From: Actinernus sp. WN-2022
Lineage: Eukaryota; Cnidaria; Anthozoa; Actiniaria; Actinernidae
NCBI GenBank assembly: GCA_030867875.1
Contig: JAOWCC010000577.1
Span: forward strand, 149,102,344-149,166,343
Direction of reading: 5' to 3'
DNA length: 64,000 nt
Shown: piece after piece, positions 29,857-41,620 of the stretch
Position numbering within the stretch: position 1 is the first letter of the stretch
Layout of the letters: each line of letters starts with the position of its first letter
Translations under genes and position numbers: made by a program
Notes under the pieces: generated by a model
Seen by the model: only the letters and a program-made list of their open reading frames with translations
Told to the model about the DNA's origin: nothing
Database searches by the model: none

Positions 29857-31159
29857 GTTGAGTAATGCCAATTTAATTCCGAGTCGGATATAGCAAGTTC
29901 CGAAGCCCGGAACGCAACGACGTTTAAGTTTTAACTAGTCAGTAGTAAGTTTTTCCTTGGTAGCAGAGGTCTCTCCGTTGGGGGAGCCGAAGGTGAGCAG
30001 AGGCGAAGCGAAACCTCTGCTAGCAGGGAATAGTAACTGGTTCCGAACCTCGGGACGCAAAATTCAGCTACACTTCGCTCTCGGGCTTCTCTATCCATCG
30101 ACGTATTTTTTATTTAACTTGTAAGTTAGATAACGTTTCCAAAATTCGTTTGAATGTTCTATTACGGTAACGTAAAACAATTTCAGCCGAACAATTTCGA
30201 AGAACTAAAGTCATTTATGCCACAGTTACTAAGTAAATGTCTGAAATAAAGTCCATTAATGAGTGAACAATGTCTCTTAATTATTAGCGGTGGGTTTCAT
30301 CTCAACCGGCTGATCTAAACTCAAAGGGAACACAAAGACAGACCACAATTTGATGGCTCATGTTCTCTGTATATTTTCTGTTCTTAACTTTTTAACACTA
30401 CAGAAAACAAAAGAACCATTTCAATAGAAGACAGCGGATTATAACGCCTATATCCTCAGAGGCGTGAAGACTCGGCCTGAACGAAATTAAAATACGAAAA
30501 GAATGCGGGCAAGTTGTCCCGCATTCCTTAGAGGTACTTGCAGATACACCCCGATGCGTCCTCTCAGAATGAGAATTACCGTCACATCCACCACTCACGG
30601 TTGCACCTGGTAATGAGTATATTATCCAATCAGGGACGAGTACCAAATTCTGAACCTAATGTTCGCATGGCCTGGAAGTGAGATTCTCAACGGATAACGC
30701 CAGATGCTCTTCTATTTGTTCTCTCTCCTCTTCTCATATCGCGCGCTTCTTTGCCTTTTATTTCTTCAAGCCTCTGGAACCCATGGTACATCTAGCCCTA
30801 AAAGTTTTAAAAACCCTTACCATCCTGAACATAAGCTTACAGGTAACTGACAAGTTCTCACTCACCTTGGGCTAGAGTTCAAAGTTAAACATACATTCGC
30901 ACTTTGAGGGCATGCTTACCACTGAAAAAGTGCCAAAATCCCAGGCATTTGTCCCAAAATATGTGCCCTCTCTGACCTGCGCTTCTTTTTTAAAAGGCAA
31001 GTTTGATTTTGAATTTTCCCTATTGCCGAATTTAAAGGCGTTTGTCTTTCGATTGAATCTGACTGTTTCCGTAAAACGGTGTAAACCGTCTAGATCCGCA
31101 CCTGCTGCATGTACGCAATGGTCTTTTTTTTCCAATCTCTGTAAATATCTACCATCAGC

Positions 31160-31350
31160 ACAAGCAGCAGCACCACCCCCAGCCGCAGCACCACCACCAG
31201 TAGCCGCAGCACCACCATGAGAAGCACCATCACCACCACCATCAGAAGCAGCAGCACCACCACCTCTACCACCAGCACCACCATCACCCGACCACTGACC
31301 TCTACCACCACCAGCACCGTCAGCATCAGCACCACCAGCAAGCAGCACCA
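31160..31350. repeat. CAC/CAG trinucleotide-rich repeat
   Basis: Imperfect CAC, CAG and CAT triplets. Every frame is open and yields low-complexity peptides (Ala/Gly, Thr/Ser or Val/Leu rich), so I do not call a gene. Confidence 0.7.
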
Positions 31351-31479
31351 GAGGCGAGAGTCGTTTAATAAGGTTTCTCACTCTAAGTTAATAAAGGAAC
31401 TCATTCTATAGCATCCAAGGTCCCACGCTAGAACTGAATGATAAGGGATTTCTCACTCATCGGTCACAGGTAGTCTCCA

Positions 31480-31660
31480 AATGCCAAATGGTTTATTTTG
31501 CGACGAAGATGCGGGGAGCCGTTACCGGGTCTCCCACGCCAGAGGCTTAAGTTTAAGTATTCCGACGAATTTAGAATGACGCCGGGTCCGTCAATCGAAC
31601 CTCGGGCCACTGCGGGGAGAGAAGAGCGCCCACACCACTCCGCCATGCACTCTTGCTTCC
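31480..31660 (-). mobile_element. tRNA-derived SINE-like sequence
   Basis: Minus strand: TGGCGGAGTGGTGTGGGCGC resembles a Pol III A-box region, and GGTTCGATT ~45 bases downstream resembles a B-box. The intervening sequence is not a full tRNA cloverleaf. A duplicate lies at 45169-45349. Confidence 0.45.
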
Positions 31661-32324
31661 CTCCATTAGCGGCCAACACTCCTCCCCATGTAACGTGTTA
31701 TCTGGAGTATCACAGGATCCGTTTTTGGACCTACCCTATTCTTATTATACATTACTGATGACACTATTGAGGGTATTGATTCACCGATTATGCACTTATC
31801 AATTGAAATGTAGATGGCACAAACTGTACAATGTTTGAGCGAGGCACGCTGGAACTTTGATGGGCCGGGTGCTGAATAAAAACTAGCCTCCTCCGCAGGC
31901 ATCTCTAATTTTGGAAGAAATCAGATTATGGGCTCCCTGTGGCAGGTGAAGAAAAGATAGGGAGATTGGACCCCTCCCCAGTCCTCCTCTTCTCTCCCGG
32001 AGTCACAGGTAACCCAATTCACGATTTTTAAAATCTGATTTCTTCGAAAATTAGAGATGCCTGCGGAGGAGACTAAATAAAAACACTTTCCCCATGGTAT
32101 GCCACTTTTTTTTATCCCGACGATCACCACCACCGCACGTCATGGCCACCGACATAATGAAATAGAGGTGAACTGGGCTCCAATCAAAACCCCAACCCCT
32201 CCCACGAACTTTGAAAGTACATGTACGTGAAGCAAGTCAAGTAAAATCCCCACAAAAACTGGTCAATTACCATCAAATGCCCCACATATCCTCGCCCAGT
32301 ACAGTCCTGGGGGAGATTTCAATT

Positions 32325-32860
32325 GATGTGCATTAAACTCTTTGCTGATGATACGATAATATATCATCGGATAACCTATTTAAAGAAAGCTGAAAACTAT
32401 AGACCAATCTCGATTCTTCCTGTGATAAGTATAAAGGTCTATGGAAAAATACTGTACGAACAATTAATTGAATGCGTACAGGCGGAGAATATATCGTCTG
32501 AACATCAATTTGGTTTCAGACGTTTTCACTCAACTGCGCCGGCGTTATTGTTTGTATCAATGAATGGTACTTTAACATGGATCGGGACCGTTACAATCTG
32601 GGTATTTTCCTTGATCTTAAAAATGCATTTGATACCGTAGACCACGAGATTTTTAGACAAATCTGTTGATTACGGTATTAGTTAAGGAGAATGCGCTTAA
32701 TTTACTTTGTTCATATCGAAAGCAAATGTGCCAGGTGAATGGTAAGCTTTCTGATCAAAGAAAAATACGTTGTGGAGTTCGACAACTCTATCCTGGGCCC
32801 ACTTCTTTTCCTGCTTAAAACAAACGACTTCACAAATTTATACCAAACCTCAGGGCTGTA
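32325..32860 (+). mobile_element. Two LINE fragments fused out of order
   Basis: A short LFADDTIIY catalytic-box piece (~32335-32365) directly precedes an upstream RT segment ([24 protein letters not shown], then after a frameshift LGIFLDLKNAFDTVDHEIF). In a real RT the order is the reverse, so this is a junction of two fragments. In the second duplicate copy the junction is occupied by a ~410-bp insertion. Confidence 0.7.
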
Positions 32861-32879
32861 GGGAGGTCCTGAAAATGGT

Positions 32880-32985
32880 GGGGGGGGGGGGGGGGGGGGG
32901 AGGCAAAATGAATTCTGGGACATTTTCATTCTGGGGGGGCAAAATGATGAATTCTGGGACATTTCATTGATGACAGACAGACAGA
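32880..32985. repeat. Poly-G run and short repeats
   Basis: About 23 G residues followed by two ATTCTGGGACATTT-containing units and a GACA microsatellite. The run differs in length by one between the duplicate copies. Confidence 0.7.
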
Positions 32986-32999
32986 CAGCGATTGTTTAT

Positions 33000-33501
33000 T
33001 GACTGAATTAAAAAAAAACGGAAAGCTAACTATTTAAGGCAGTGCCTTTTTTTTTCTTTTGGAAGCAATCATAAATATATTTCGAAATAGTTTTCATTAA
33101 TTTTCTTGGTGGATTTATAAGTAGCCTAAATTGTTTGTCAGCAGTTAGGTGTTGAAATTTGAGGTTGCAACGTTCTCTCAGATCTTTAGTCAATTGCCTT
33201 TTTAGGTCAGTGTAAAATCCGCAATTGGTGAGAAAATGCTTTTCATCTTCCTTTTCAATGGTACAAAAAGGGCACCGCCTCTCTTCGGGGGGAAATAAGG
33301 GCGAACATGTCTCCCCTTTTCAATCATTAAATTATGATTGCTCATTCTTAACTTAGTTAGTGAGATTCGGTGTTTTATGTTCTTTATTTGTAAGAGATAA
33401 TCCTCTAGCGCGACCTCTGTTTTGAAGGTACGGAAGGTTCTTAATTTGTTTTGCTGATTAGAGTTATTTCTATTGTCGTTAAACAAGCTAGAGACGCATT
33501 G
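33000..33501 (-). mobile_element. LINE ORF2 C-terminal fragment
   Basis: Minus strand encodes NKLRTFRTFKTEVALEDYLL, then LTKLRMSNHNLMIEKGRH, then after frameshifts CPFC, EDEKHFL and a basic tail. This is the C-terminal zinc-binding tail found in many animal LINE ORF2 proteins. Its 5' side is cut by the element at 33502. Confidence 0.7.
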
Positions 33502-34509
33502 CACGATGGCAAAAAAATGACCCTTTTTGCTCCCGCTCGACCAATAACTTTATATAACTTTACAACGTTAAACCCAAATTACTTGAAACTTGGCATGCGA
33601 ATAGTTCAAGACAAGTGAACATCAAATATTGTTGTTTGATTTTAGTGATTGACAATGTGACGTCACTGCGAACGTTCGACTTTCGCGCCAAAATTTAAGA
33701 TTTTATCTTGGGTTTTAAAACTGCTTTTAACATATTCTATCCTTTAAGTGAGGATGTCCAACAAAAACCGAATTTAAATTTAATAAAACGGGATTAAGTT
33801 ATAACTGAGTAAACATGTTCAAATTTCGCGCGAAAACAAAATAATTTTAATAATTTAGCATTATTTTTCCAAATATGGTTAAAGTTCAGGGTATTTTAAG
33901 GTAGAACACGTTAAACTAAATCTGAAGGATACAGAGAGGATCGTTTATGAAAAGGAATTTGTAGATTTTTTAGTTTACAACATTGGGTATTATGTTTCAC
34001 ATGACGTCATACGTACGTCTAAATGACGTCATAGAGGTATTAAGCATATAGTCCTAAATCAAAAAAACTACAAATGTTATACTTGTTCAAATGCAATATC
34101 TTTCTCATTACCTTGATTTAATTACCTTGACAGGGAAACTCCTAAATTTGACTATATATGGTAATATAACAATTAAATTCCTTAAATTCTGGCGGGAGTT
34201 TCAAAACCTAATTTTCCTTATAACTTTAGTTCTTTTTAAGCAAATCAAATCGATTTTTCGATTTTGTGTTTGTCTTAATAAAGGCAAGTTTCTCCATTCA
34301 AAAAGTCCTCACCTTTTCTTATTCGTATGTTTGGCGCGAAATTTGAACGTTCCCTGTGACGTCACGGCATTGTCAATCACTAAAATCAAACCATCACATT
34401 TGATGTTCTCTTGTCTTGAACTATCCTCACGCCAAGTTTCAAGTCATTTGGAATTTACGTTTAAGTTATTTGCCGAGTGGGAGCAAAAAGGGTCAATTTT
34501 GCCATCGTG
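33502..34509. mobile_element. 1-kb inverted-repeat element, 3-bp target duplication
   Basis: CACGATGGCAAAA, then TGACCCTTTTTGCTCCC, at the left is mirrored at the right. The arms run ~190 bp. TTG flanks both sides (33499-33501 and 34510-34512). CAC ends and a 3-bp duplication are compatible with CACTA/EnSpm-type elements, but this is weak. It carries four TGACGTCA octamers. Confidence 0.7.
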
Positions 34510-35025
34510 TTGATGACTTCTGTCAATCTCTCTTCTGGGACCCCCCTCCCTACGCCACTGCCACACCTAGGATATTTGCAGACGACACCAGCCTAACAGC
34601 GTTTGGAAAAAAAACTAGAAGAAACCGAAGGGGGGCTAAATTATGACTTAATATCAAGAAGTGGCTCGCTGCAAATAACCTAAACCTCAGTAAATATTGC
34701 AAACACGGAACTTATGTCCTGATTGGATCAAGATATGAAGTAAATAACCTTCCCGTGCAACCAAATGTCGTTGTCAGAAATAAGCCAATCAAGTGAGTTC
34801 GGGATTGCAAAGTACTTGGGGTTAATATAGATGAATCCCTCACTTGGGAAAAGCATGTTGATGAAATAGCTAAAAAAATCTCTGGAATTGATGCTATCAA
34901 AAGGCTTAGAGATTTTGTAGACCGCGATACGCTGGTATCCGTACATAACGCCCTAGTTCAGCCCCACTTCGACTTCAGTTGTGAAGTTTGGGACTCGACA
35001 GTCCTGAGTGCCTTGCCCAACGTCA

Positions 35026-35290
35026 TTTGTATGGGAATGGGAATTTCTACGAGCTAGAAATGCGAAAGAATTAATGAATAAAATGCCTTACCTTGCTTCC
35101 ATAGTGTATTACTTGCTGTCTGTGTGGTAACATGGTTGATGAAGCGATTTTTCATTTCCTCCGCTAAAATCGCTTCATATCAATCCTGTTACCACACACT
35201 GACAGTAAGTAATACACTACGGAAGCAAGGTAAGGCATTTTATTCATTAATTCTTTCGCATTTCTAGCTCGTTGAAATTCCCATACAAAC
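35026..35290. mobile_element. 265-bp near-perfect palindrome
   Basis: Arms of ~105 bp (TTTGTATGGGAA, GAAATGCGAAAGAATTAATG, GCCTTACCTTGCTTCC, GTGTATTACTTGCTGTC) are mirrored almost exactly around a ~45-bp centre. A foldback MITE inserted in LINE coding sequence. Confidence 0.8.
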
Positions 35291-35554
35291 GCTGTAAGTA
35301 TTAGCTAGATATTTAGAGCTTGGGCTGCCTGTGGTAGTTGCGAGTCGTTGGCTTCGTTTAATGAGCAAAATTTTATCCCTTGGCCTTAGGCATTAATTTG
35401 TTTAAGCATTTATCATACTTATTATAGGTAATTAGTTAAATTCAGTAGATTAACTTATTGGATAAGCAGATAAAGAATATTACTATTTAAATATTATTTT
35501 ATTTTATGTATTTTAATGTATCGTTTATTCAGGGGATGGTTAAAGGGATACCCG

Positions 35555-36258
35555 AGTGAAAAACACATTGGGGCTCAAAAGAATCTTCAACATGTTCTTT
35601 GTTCAGAAAATGTATTAAAATTTGATCAAACGTTTTTAGTATTAAGAACGAGCACCTCAAAGTTGGCCCCGCGAAGACATGGGCGCCGCCATCTTTGTTT
35701 GCATTTACGGAAGTGACGTCACTTCGTCCCACCAGCGTATCGCGGCTACTTGTCGTTGTATGATTTTCACACGCTCGGAATTAAAGTTGATATATTTTCA
35801 TCGAGATTGCAGAGGAATTCTTACAGAAACCGGAATTATGATGAAGACGACATTATGAGAAAAGTTCACAAGACTGGGAGGAGGAAGAAAAGCATTGGGA
35901 AGGCGAGAAATTATCAGACGAACAACAAGGTCTCGTAACTGCCATTTAATAACAGCAAAACAACATGGCTTAAAAGACTCGAGTGACTTCTGAATAAGTA
36001 TAAGAACTACAATGTATGTGAGGTACAGTTAAGGCGTTTATCATCCTAAAAACACCTAATAAGTGAGAGTGAGAACGCTGGTGGGACGAAGTGACGTCAC
36101 TTCCGTAAATGCAAACAAAGATGGCGGCGCCCATGTCTTCGTGGGGCCAACTTTGAGGTGCTCGTTCTTAATACTAAAAACGTTTGATCAAATTTTAATA
36201 CATTTTCTGAACAAAGAACATGTTGAAGATTCTTTTGAGCCCCAATGTGTTTTTCACT
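35555..36258. mobile_element. 704-bp element with 184-bp TIRs
   Basis: The arms 35555-35738 and 36075-36258 are >97% identical in inverted orientation, starting AGTGAAAAACACATTGGGGC and ending inward at CCCACCAGCGT. Each arm has one TGACGTCA (35714-35721, 36092-36099) and an AAGATGGCGGCGCCC segment. Target duplication not resolved. No transposase. Confidence 0.8.
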
Positions 36259-36720
36259 AACAAAACTTTGCATGCCGGGGGGGAATAATTCGACGTACTG
36301 CCTGCATGCTCTTCGCAAATGAAAGAAAAAGCCTATAAGCCTTCGTCAGACCTAAATTGGAGTATGCTGTATAGTGCTGGAACCATTTACAAACAGGGAT
36401 GTTGATAGACTAGAGCAAGTCCAAGAAAGAGCTACACGCTTCGTACGAAATGACCACAGGTCATCTCATATGGCGCCTATTACATCAAGTATCTATGTTC
36501 TACAAAATTAGGAATGGTTTAGTTAATATATCCTTTCCCAGTGTGTAAAGGAATTGCCTAGACCTGTAAACCGCATGCATACTTACAACCTCGTGTTAAT
36601 GTCCTGTTTTCAGTTTTCTCCCTTTGTTGGATCAATCTATGGGCCGAACCTAAAGCTATTTCAAACATCTCTTTCTGAAATTTGCTGACACTGAGCCCAC
36701 CCGCCATCTAAAAAGATTCT

Positions 36721-37468
36721 GACTGCTGACCGTAACAGTATTTTGACATCACCTGCACCATAATTAATAGCTAAGTTATTATTGATTTCTTTTTACCTGT
36801 TATTATTGCACTCACCTCGGTTCACTATATAGCACTCTTCCTTTAGTTTATACTAGATGGAAGTTCACCTTCTAAGTTCTACGTTCCTCACTGAAACTTG
36901 TCCCATGTAACATACCCATAATTACAAGAGTCCATCAGCAGAAACGAATTAAAACCACTACCATTGAGAAGGCTGTTTATTTTACAGATGATTGGAAAAA
37001 TGTTCTCCAGGGTTGTTTATAGCAAATATTGCTGTACATGTACAAGAACTTGTCTCCATACTGGAAGATTTTCTGACAGCCAATAAAATTGACGATAAAA
37101 TTGTTGCCTAATGAATTTCCTAGCACAATAATATTATCACTTGTATCTTGATATGCAGAGTCCAGTTTATATTACAATAAAATCCTTTAAAACAGCCTGG
37201 CCTGTCTTATGCAGTAGACGTAGTCTGATGTTCAGGTAGCGTGATTTTTACTCCCTGCCCTAGACTTTCTCAAAGTCCTCGCCTCTCGCTTCGATTCTCG
37301 CGCTCGCTTTTTGACCCAGTAATCGCTTACCCAGTGACTAAGCTAGTTCGACTTGGAGCAAGTCTACCCTGTCCTTCCCATCTAACTTACCTCATTAAAC
37401 ACGAAATTCAAAGCAAAAAATGGCTCATACCAAGAGAGCATAAGAGAGAGGCTCCAACAAGCGTTCTT
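36721..37468. other. DNA downstream of DR1 copy 1, nothing identified
   Basis: No coding motif. The two duplicate copies begin to differ by substitutions from ~36772 onward. Confidence 0.4.
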
Positions 37469-37660
37469 GTGCGATGATGATATCTAATATATCTATTCTT
37501 AGTAAGCAAGTTGAGCTGAAGCAAAGTGTGCGAGCGTGCCACAATTTCCATGGTGGCAAAATATTTTTGTACAAAGAGATTGTTTTGCGCACTCACACAC
37601 TTTGCTGCAGCTGCTTCCGGTTACTAAAAATAGATTTTGTTAGACATTATCATCGCACAC
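37469..37660. mobile_element. Foldback element (~190 bp)
   Basis: GTGCGATGATGATATCTAAT and the TAGTAA and GCAAAGTGTG segments are mirrored at 37595-37660. The copy at ~51569-51748 lacks ~13 bp (CTTTGCTGCAGC region). Confidence 0.65.
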
Positions 37661-38115
37661 CGCACGTTACGAGATTCCCTCTCTTACTTATATTCTCCTG
37701 CCCATACTCATATCCAATTTTTTTCATAAACAAAATATTTTCCAACAAAATTTCAATTTAGACCATAATATTGACAACACTTTAACGGCAATTTGTTCCA
37801 ACAGCCAGGGCATGTTCTTGGAGGGAGGGATGGATCGGATGACATTGAACAATCTGAAAATCAGGCTAGCACAGTCCTTCCTTGGGATTCTCACATGACT
37901 GTACACAGATCTACATTATTTGGCAGCTAGTTAAACACCATACATGGTGAATAGGGTAATCTACAGGGACTCCAATGACCTTGGTTGTTTTTTATATATA
38001 TTCCTGCCAACAAAAAGTAAGATCTGTTGAATAGTATAACTTTTAGCCACTTCAGTTTATAACAATTCAACATGAGATATTTTCATAACAATATGCTTCT
38101 AGGTTCTTGTATAGG

Positions 38116-40188
38116 TCACTGAACGGCTGGAGGTGGCTGACTTGGTGGACTTATTGTGGGTGGCTGTGACGATAGTGCAGTCTGTTGTTGTTGTTGTTGT
38201 GGTGGTGGTGCTGCTGGTGGTGGTGGTGGTGGTTGTTGTTGTTGCTGTTGTTGCTGTTGTTGCAATGCCAAAGCCTGTGCTTCTTGAAGCTGCTGCAATT
38301 CTTTTTGTTCTACCTGTGAGCAATAATATAATGTTACTTTCGGCTAACTGTTAGTCTCCTTCACAGCCGTTCTTAGGGTCGTCACGCAAACGCTAACCCC
38401 ACTAACGGCTGCTTACCGCAGCCACACATTCCATTCTCCATTGTTTGATTTAGCCAACCAAAACCGATTACAACGTAATATTAACATGTCAAACACTCCC
38501 TCAGTTTATAGTATGGAACTTCTCCCTCCATCTTGGATTTTCCGCTTATCCATATCAAAGTAAAACCACAGACTCAGTTTTTGTTGGTTGAATCGCTGAA
38601 GTAATATTTAAGGTGTACGAAGACGATTGAAAAACAAAACAGAAGATCCTAAACCCCGAAACGTACGCATGTTTCTCATGGGGAAAAAAATCGATATGCG
38701 ATGCTTCCCTAAGATTGGCTGTGGTTTCTTTAATATTCATGATTCGATTCAGTCTTATTTTGACCATGGAAACCACTCTACGAAGGTCATTACCTGTGCC
38801 TGTTGCAATCTCGCTTGTTGGAAGAGTTATTGTTGCTGTCGCAGGAGCTCCTCCTCTGGAATGCCCTAAATAGTGATAACATCTCTATATCATCAACCAC
38901 CAAATATATGTGCCATCAAATTAGGATTAATGAACTCCTTACAATTATAATACATCAGTCGAATCCAGACTTAATACGTACACTTAATCATAATTATGAC
39001 AGAACTTAACCATACAAAATATTAGCTAGGTCACATCAGGCCATAATTTCTGTTTTAGTACATGTTACTCTGCGATCACTTGCCAATGGTAACAAATCAT
39101 TGCAGAAGGAAAGCAAAGCATTCAAGTTACAAATTCTAACATATCCATGCGATTTTGTTCATTGAATTCTACTCAACACTGATTGGCTCAAATAACTGTA
39201 AGTTGGAATACTTTGTTTTCGTTCTGCAATGTGATTTGCTCTCGTTGTCTAACTGGCCCTGGTTAGAGCAGTAGCACTGTAACTAATTAACAATTAGACC
39301 CGCAGCCGGAATGGGCTACGAGTCAATAGCCCATGAGGTGCAGTCGAATGGGCTATTTAACTCGTAGCCCATGAGGGCGAGAGGTCTAATTGTTTTAGTA
39401 TAAACTAACTAGTTGGACAGTAGAAAATAATAGAAATTCCAAATTGAAGTTGTTTTTCTCTACCATGGGCTATCACAAATAGACCTATAGTAGGGTAGCC
39501 AATCAGAATACAGGATTTGTAATAGTCCACTAGTTGGTTTATACTAAATAACAATATATTTAAACATTACATTTCTTATCAACCTACCAAGTGTTCCAGC
39601 TTGGTGCTGGCCCGCCTTTTATTCTGAGAGAAAAACAAAACATGATCAGTTCCATCACTATCCCTGTGTAATATACTGACAGTGGGTTGTCATCTTACTG
39701 ATGCATGTATCCCAGTGAACCCAAACCCACTAATATATGCTAAATGCTAACTGTTATGAACAATAACAGTACCTTTTACCTGAGCCAACATCTAAGAGCG
39801 CTTTATTATTCATTATTGAGCTTCGTGTGGTATCACATTACAATCTAGCACTTGGGCTTCCTGTGGTATCACATTGCTAATGTGTTTTGAATTTTAAAAA
39901 AATCCACAGTTAGAGGTGATGCGATCTAGCAGGGTGCTCTTGTGTTGCTTGAAGGGGCTGCTTTCCATGTTATTGAGTTTGACGAAGGAGAAAGCAACCT
40001 AATCTTGTGCATTGGGATCCCTCTGCCTGCAGAATATGGCTCAAAAATTGCACCCAGACTTATAGAGTTACTAAGTTTGGACTTTAATCAAACTACATGT
40101 ATTTTGTTAATCAACTTACTGCTGCCTGTGTCCTACACTCTGCTAAGACAGATTTGACCTCTTCTATGTAGGTTTGAAATCCAAGTCC
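38116..40188 (-). pseudogene. DR1: Truncated DR1 copy (exons 4-7 only)
   Basis: Duplicate of the 3' half of the DR1 gene. Exon 4 (40120-40188) and exon 5 (39588-39623) match the functional copy at base level. Exon 6 (38794-38865) has TAA at 38827-38829 where copy 2 has GAA, in the GIPEEELLRQQQ-ELF segment. Exon 7 (38116-38313) is open but has a different glutamine/proline tract. All splice sites look intact. Exons 1-3, with the start codon and histone fold, are not duplicated, and the copy lies downstream of the functional gene's stop. It could only be expressed as alternative 3' exons of a very long transcript, which the stop codon would truncate. Confidence 0.9.
39290..39550. repeat. Inverted repeats in the intron between DR1-copy exons 5 and 6
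   Basis: ATGGGCTACGAGTCAATAGC is mirrored within ~80 bp. TTTAGTATAAACTAACTAGT (~39398) pairs with ACTAGTTGGTTTATACTAAA (~39529). Likely two small foldback elements. The same pair occurs at ~53383-53628. Confidence 0.55.
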
Positions 40189-40357
40189 CTGGAACAAGTT
40201 TAAAAGTATGGATTCACTTATAAAGCCCATTTCAGATACCAAGCTTTTCATGTGCCAAACCTAAAAGGGCATTGTCAACGCCAAATGATAAACTTTCTCA
40301 AAACAAGAGAAAAATAACTACTCAGACTTGCAGAGTATGCCTTCTGAGAAAATGGGA

Positions 40358-40827
40358 TTGGCTCTCCGCTATATGCAAAATAGTACATACAATGAAAATG
40401 ACGTCACTCGCAAGCCGTGGTAGCTTTGCAAAGTGCTTTCACGGTGAGGTTTGTGAATTCAAATGGATGTTAACTTCGCTTCCAAAAACAAGAAAGTGAG
40501 GATTTCACAAGCATTTTATTACTAGGAGAAGTCAATCGGTGAGTCAAACTTCTTTGTAGTGTGCCATTTGGCAAAATGAGAGTTTTCTCTTGAGTGGAGA
40601 AAGTTTTGGCGAATTTGTACTTGTAGTCAGACTTTGTGACTAGACTAGTTCTCTCAGAGCTCAGAAGTTTTGAATTATAACACAATAACTTTTCTGATCC
40701 AGAAAAAAAACACTGAAAGGATTTCACATGCATTCCATCAATTACAGAAGTTAATCGGTGAACCAAATTGCCATTTGTCTAAGAAAGCTTTCTCTCAGCA
40801 ACAGAAATTAGAAGTGTTTACATTAAT
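40358..40827. other. Unique spacer between the duplicate copies
   Basis: 470 bp with no counterpart in the copy-2 flank. It contains a diverged ~220-bp tandem pair (GGATTTCACA, then AGAAGT(C/T)AATCGGTGA at ~40499-40545 and ~40719-40760) and one TGACGTCA (40399-40406). No gene. Confidence 0.6.
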
Positions 40828-41227
40828 TGGGAAATTCTAAAAAGAGAGCTCTTGACGACATTTCCCGCATATCGACTCGGATTATTTTTCGCTTTTTCAC
40901 GGAAAGCATGATAACTTTTGAACTAAATCGAATTTTGAAATTCCCCAACTCAGATTTGTAATACGATTCCTCTGAAATACGACAAAGCAAACAGATTTTT
41001 AAACTTTAAAATATTTTCGGAGTCGGAACTTCTGAAAGCCATCTCACTAGATCGGAGAAACGGGATGGCAGAAAATTCGAGATTTTCAAAGAACTCAAAA
41101 CTTTTTATGTATTCTTGTAGCCAATTTGATAAGTTTTAAAATGATACATGAATGACTTATCTACGATTTTTCCTCGAGGCGCTACATAATTTAGACTGGA
41201 AACGCACCCTGAAGGTATCCGGTAACC
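40828..41227. mobile_element. Chimeric right half of a TTAA element (B-to-A switch)
   Basis: Left-truncated. From 40828 to ~41172 it carries element-B variants (TTGGGAAATT, GGAACTTC, ATCGGAGAAAC, GGGATGG, TTGTAGCC, ACATGAATGA, TTCCTCGAGG). From ~41178 it carries element-A variants (GGCGCTACAT, CGGTAACCTTAA) and continues into element A's own flank. See the finding on recombination. Confidence 0.85.
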
Positions 41228-41620
41228 TTAACTTTGGGAAGTGGGGTTATGTCTGCAAGTTTCCAGACTGAAGGTAGTTTCTGTTCTCTGAAAGAAGCGT
41301 TCAAGATGTCAGTGACAGGTTCCACTAGGAGTTCTGCGTACTCTTTAAAGAGCCAATTAGGGAGGCCATCTGGACCCGAGGCTTTATACTTGTTTAAATG
41401 AAGTAATGCCTCATAGACGCGGTGTATGGGAACTTCTAGGAACTCCGCGTCATCTTCCAGAGTTAGACGAGCAGTACCAGAATCAGGTGGTTCAAATACT
41501 TGCAGTGGTTCTAAAAGGGCAGCGTTAATAGCATTAGCTATTTCATGTCGGGACATATCCTCAAAATCAATTTACTTCTTGTAACGGTTCTCCTTTAAAC
41601 CAAGCATAATTTGAAGAGAT
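41228..41620 (-). mobile_element. Copy 2 of the LINE RT amino-terminal fragment
   Basis: Same 121-codon frame as 28469-28834 (KASGPDGLPNWLF, WKLADITPLPKVK). Here the downstream part of the RT is absent because the duplication junction falls at the TTAA. Confidence 0.85.

Larger units (their letters stand above)
28940..30788. mobile_element. 1.85-kb foldback element with TACCCTGG-type ends
   Basis: The left end TATACCCTGGGTACCAGAAG and the right end (CTCTGGAACCCATGGTA) are the outer parts of ~120-bp inverted arms that share GAAGAAATAAAAG, a GA-rich tract and GCGTTATCCGTT-like sequence. The flanks CAGCTAGCC (28931-28939) and CATCTAGCC (30789-30797) are a 9-bp duplication with one mismatch. The arms continue inward (GAGAGGACGCATCGGG at ~29110 against ~30545). 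It may be a long relative of the 155-178-bp TACCCTGG family. Confidence 0.65.
34560..36720 (+). mobile_element. CR1/L2-like LINE C-terminal half, interrupted twice
   Basis: IFADDTSLTAFGKK at ~34570 is followed, across frameshifts, by LINIKKWLAANNLNLSK, VLGVNIDESLTWEKHVDE and LVQPHFDFSCEVWDS up to ~35010. The block that normally follows (RPKLEYAV, then LEQVQERATRFVRND) resumes at ~36340. The 35026-35290 palindrome and the 35555-36258 element sit between them. Confidence 0.7.
28506..40357. repeat. Large tandem duplication, copy 1
   Basis: 11.85 kb, repeated in the same orientation at 41228-54450. From 28506 to ~36770 I saw only homopolymer-length differences between copies. From ~36770 to 40357 there are scattered substitutions and indels (roughly 2-3%). 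The left boundary is the right end of element A. The right boundary lies in DR1 intron 3. Confidence 0.9.

Noticed and set aside
30872..31381. 169-residue Ala/Gly-rich minus-strand open frame (and overlapping Thr/Ser and Val/Leu frames), duplicated at 44561-45070
   Set aside because: All six frames over a CAC/CAG triplet repeat are open. No conserved segment outside the repeat is recognisable.
35750..35938. 62-residue open frame between the 184-bp arms (also 49849-50037)
   Set aside because: No transposase motif. Probably the non-coding centre of a non-autonomous element.
38133..38354. Valine-rich plus-strand frame (also 52208-52435)
   Set aside because: Antisense shadow of the DR1 polyglutamine/polyproline exon.
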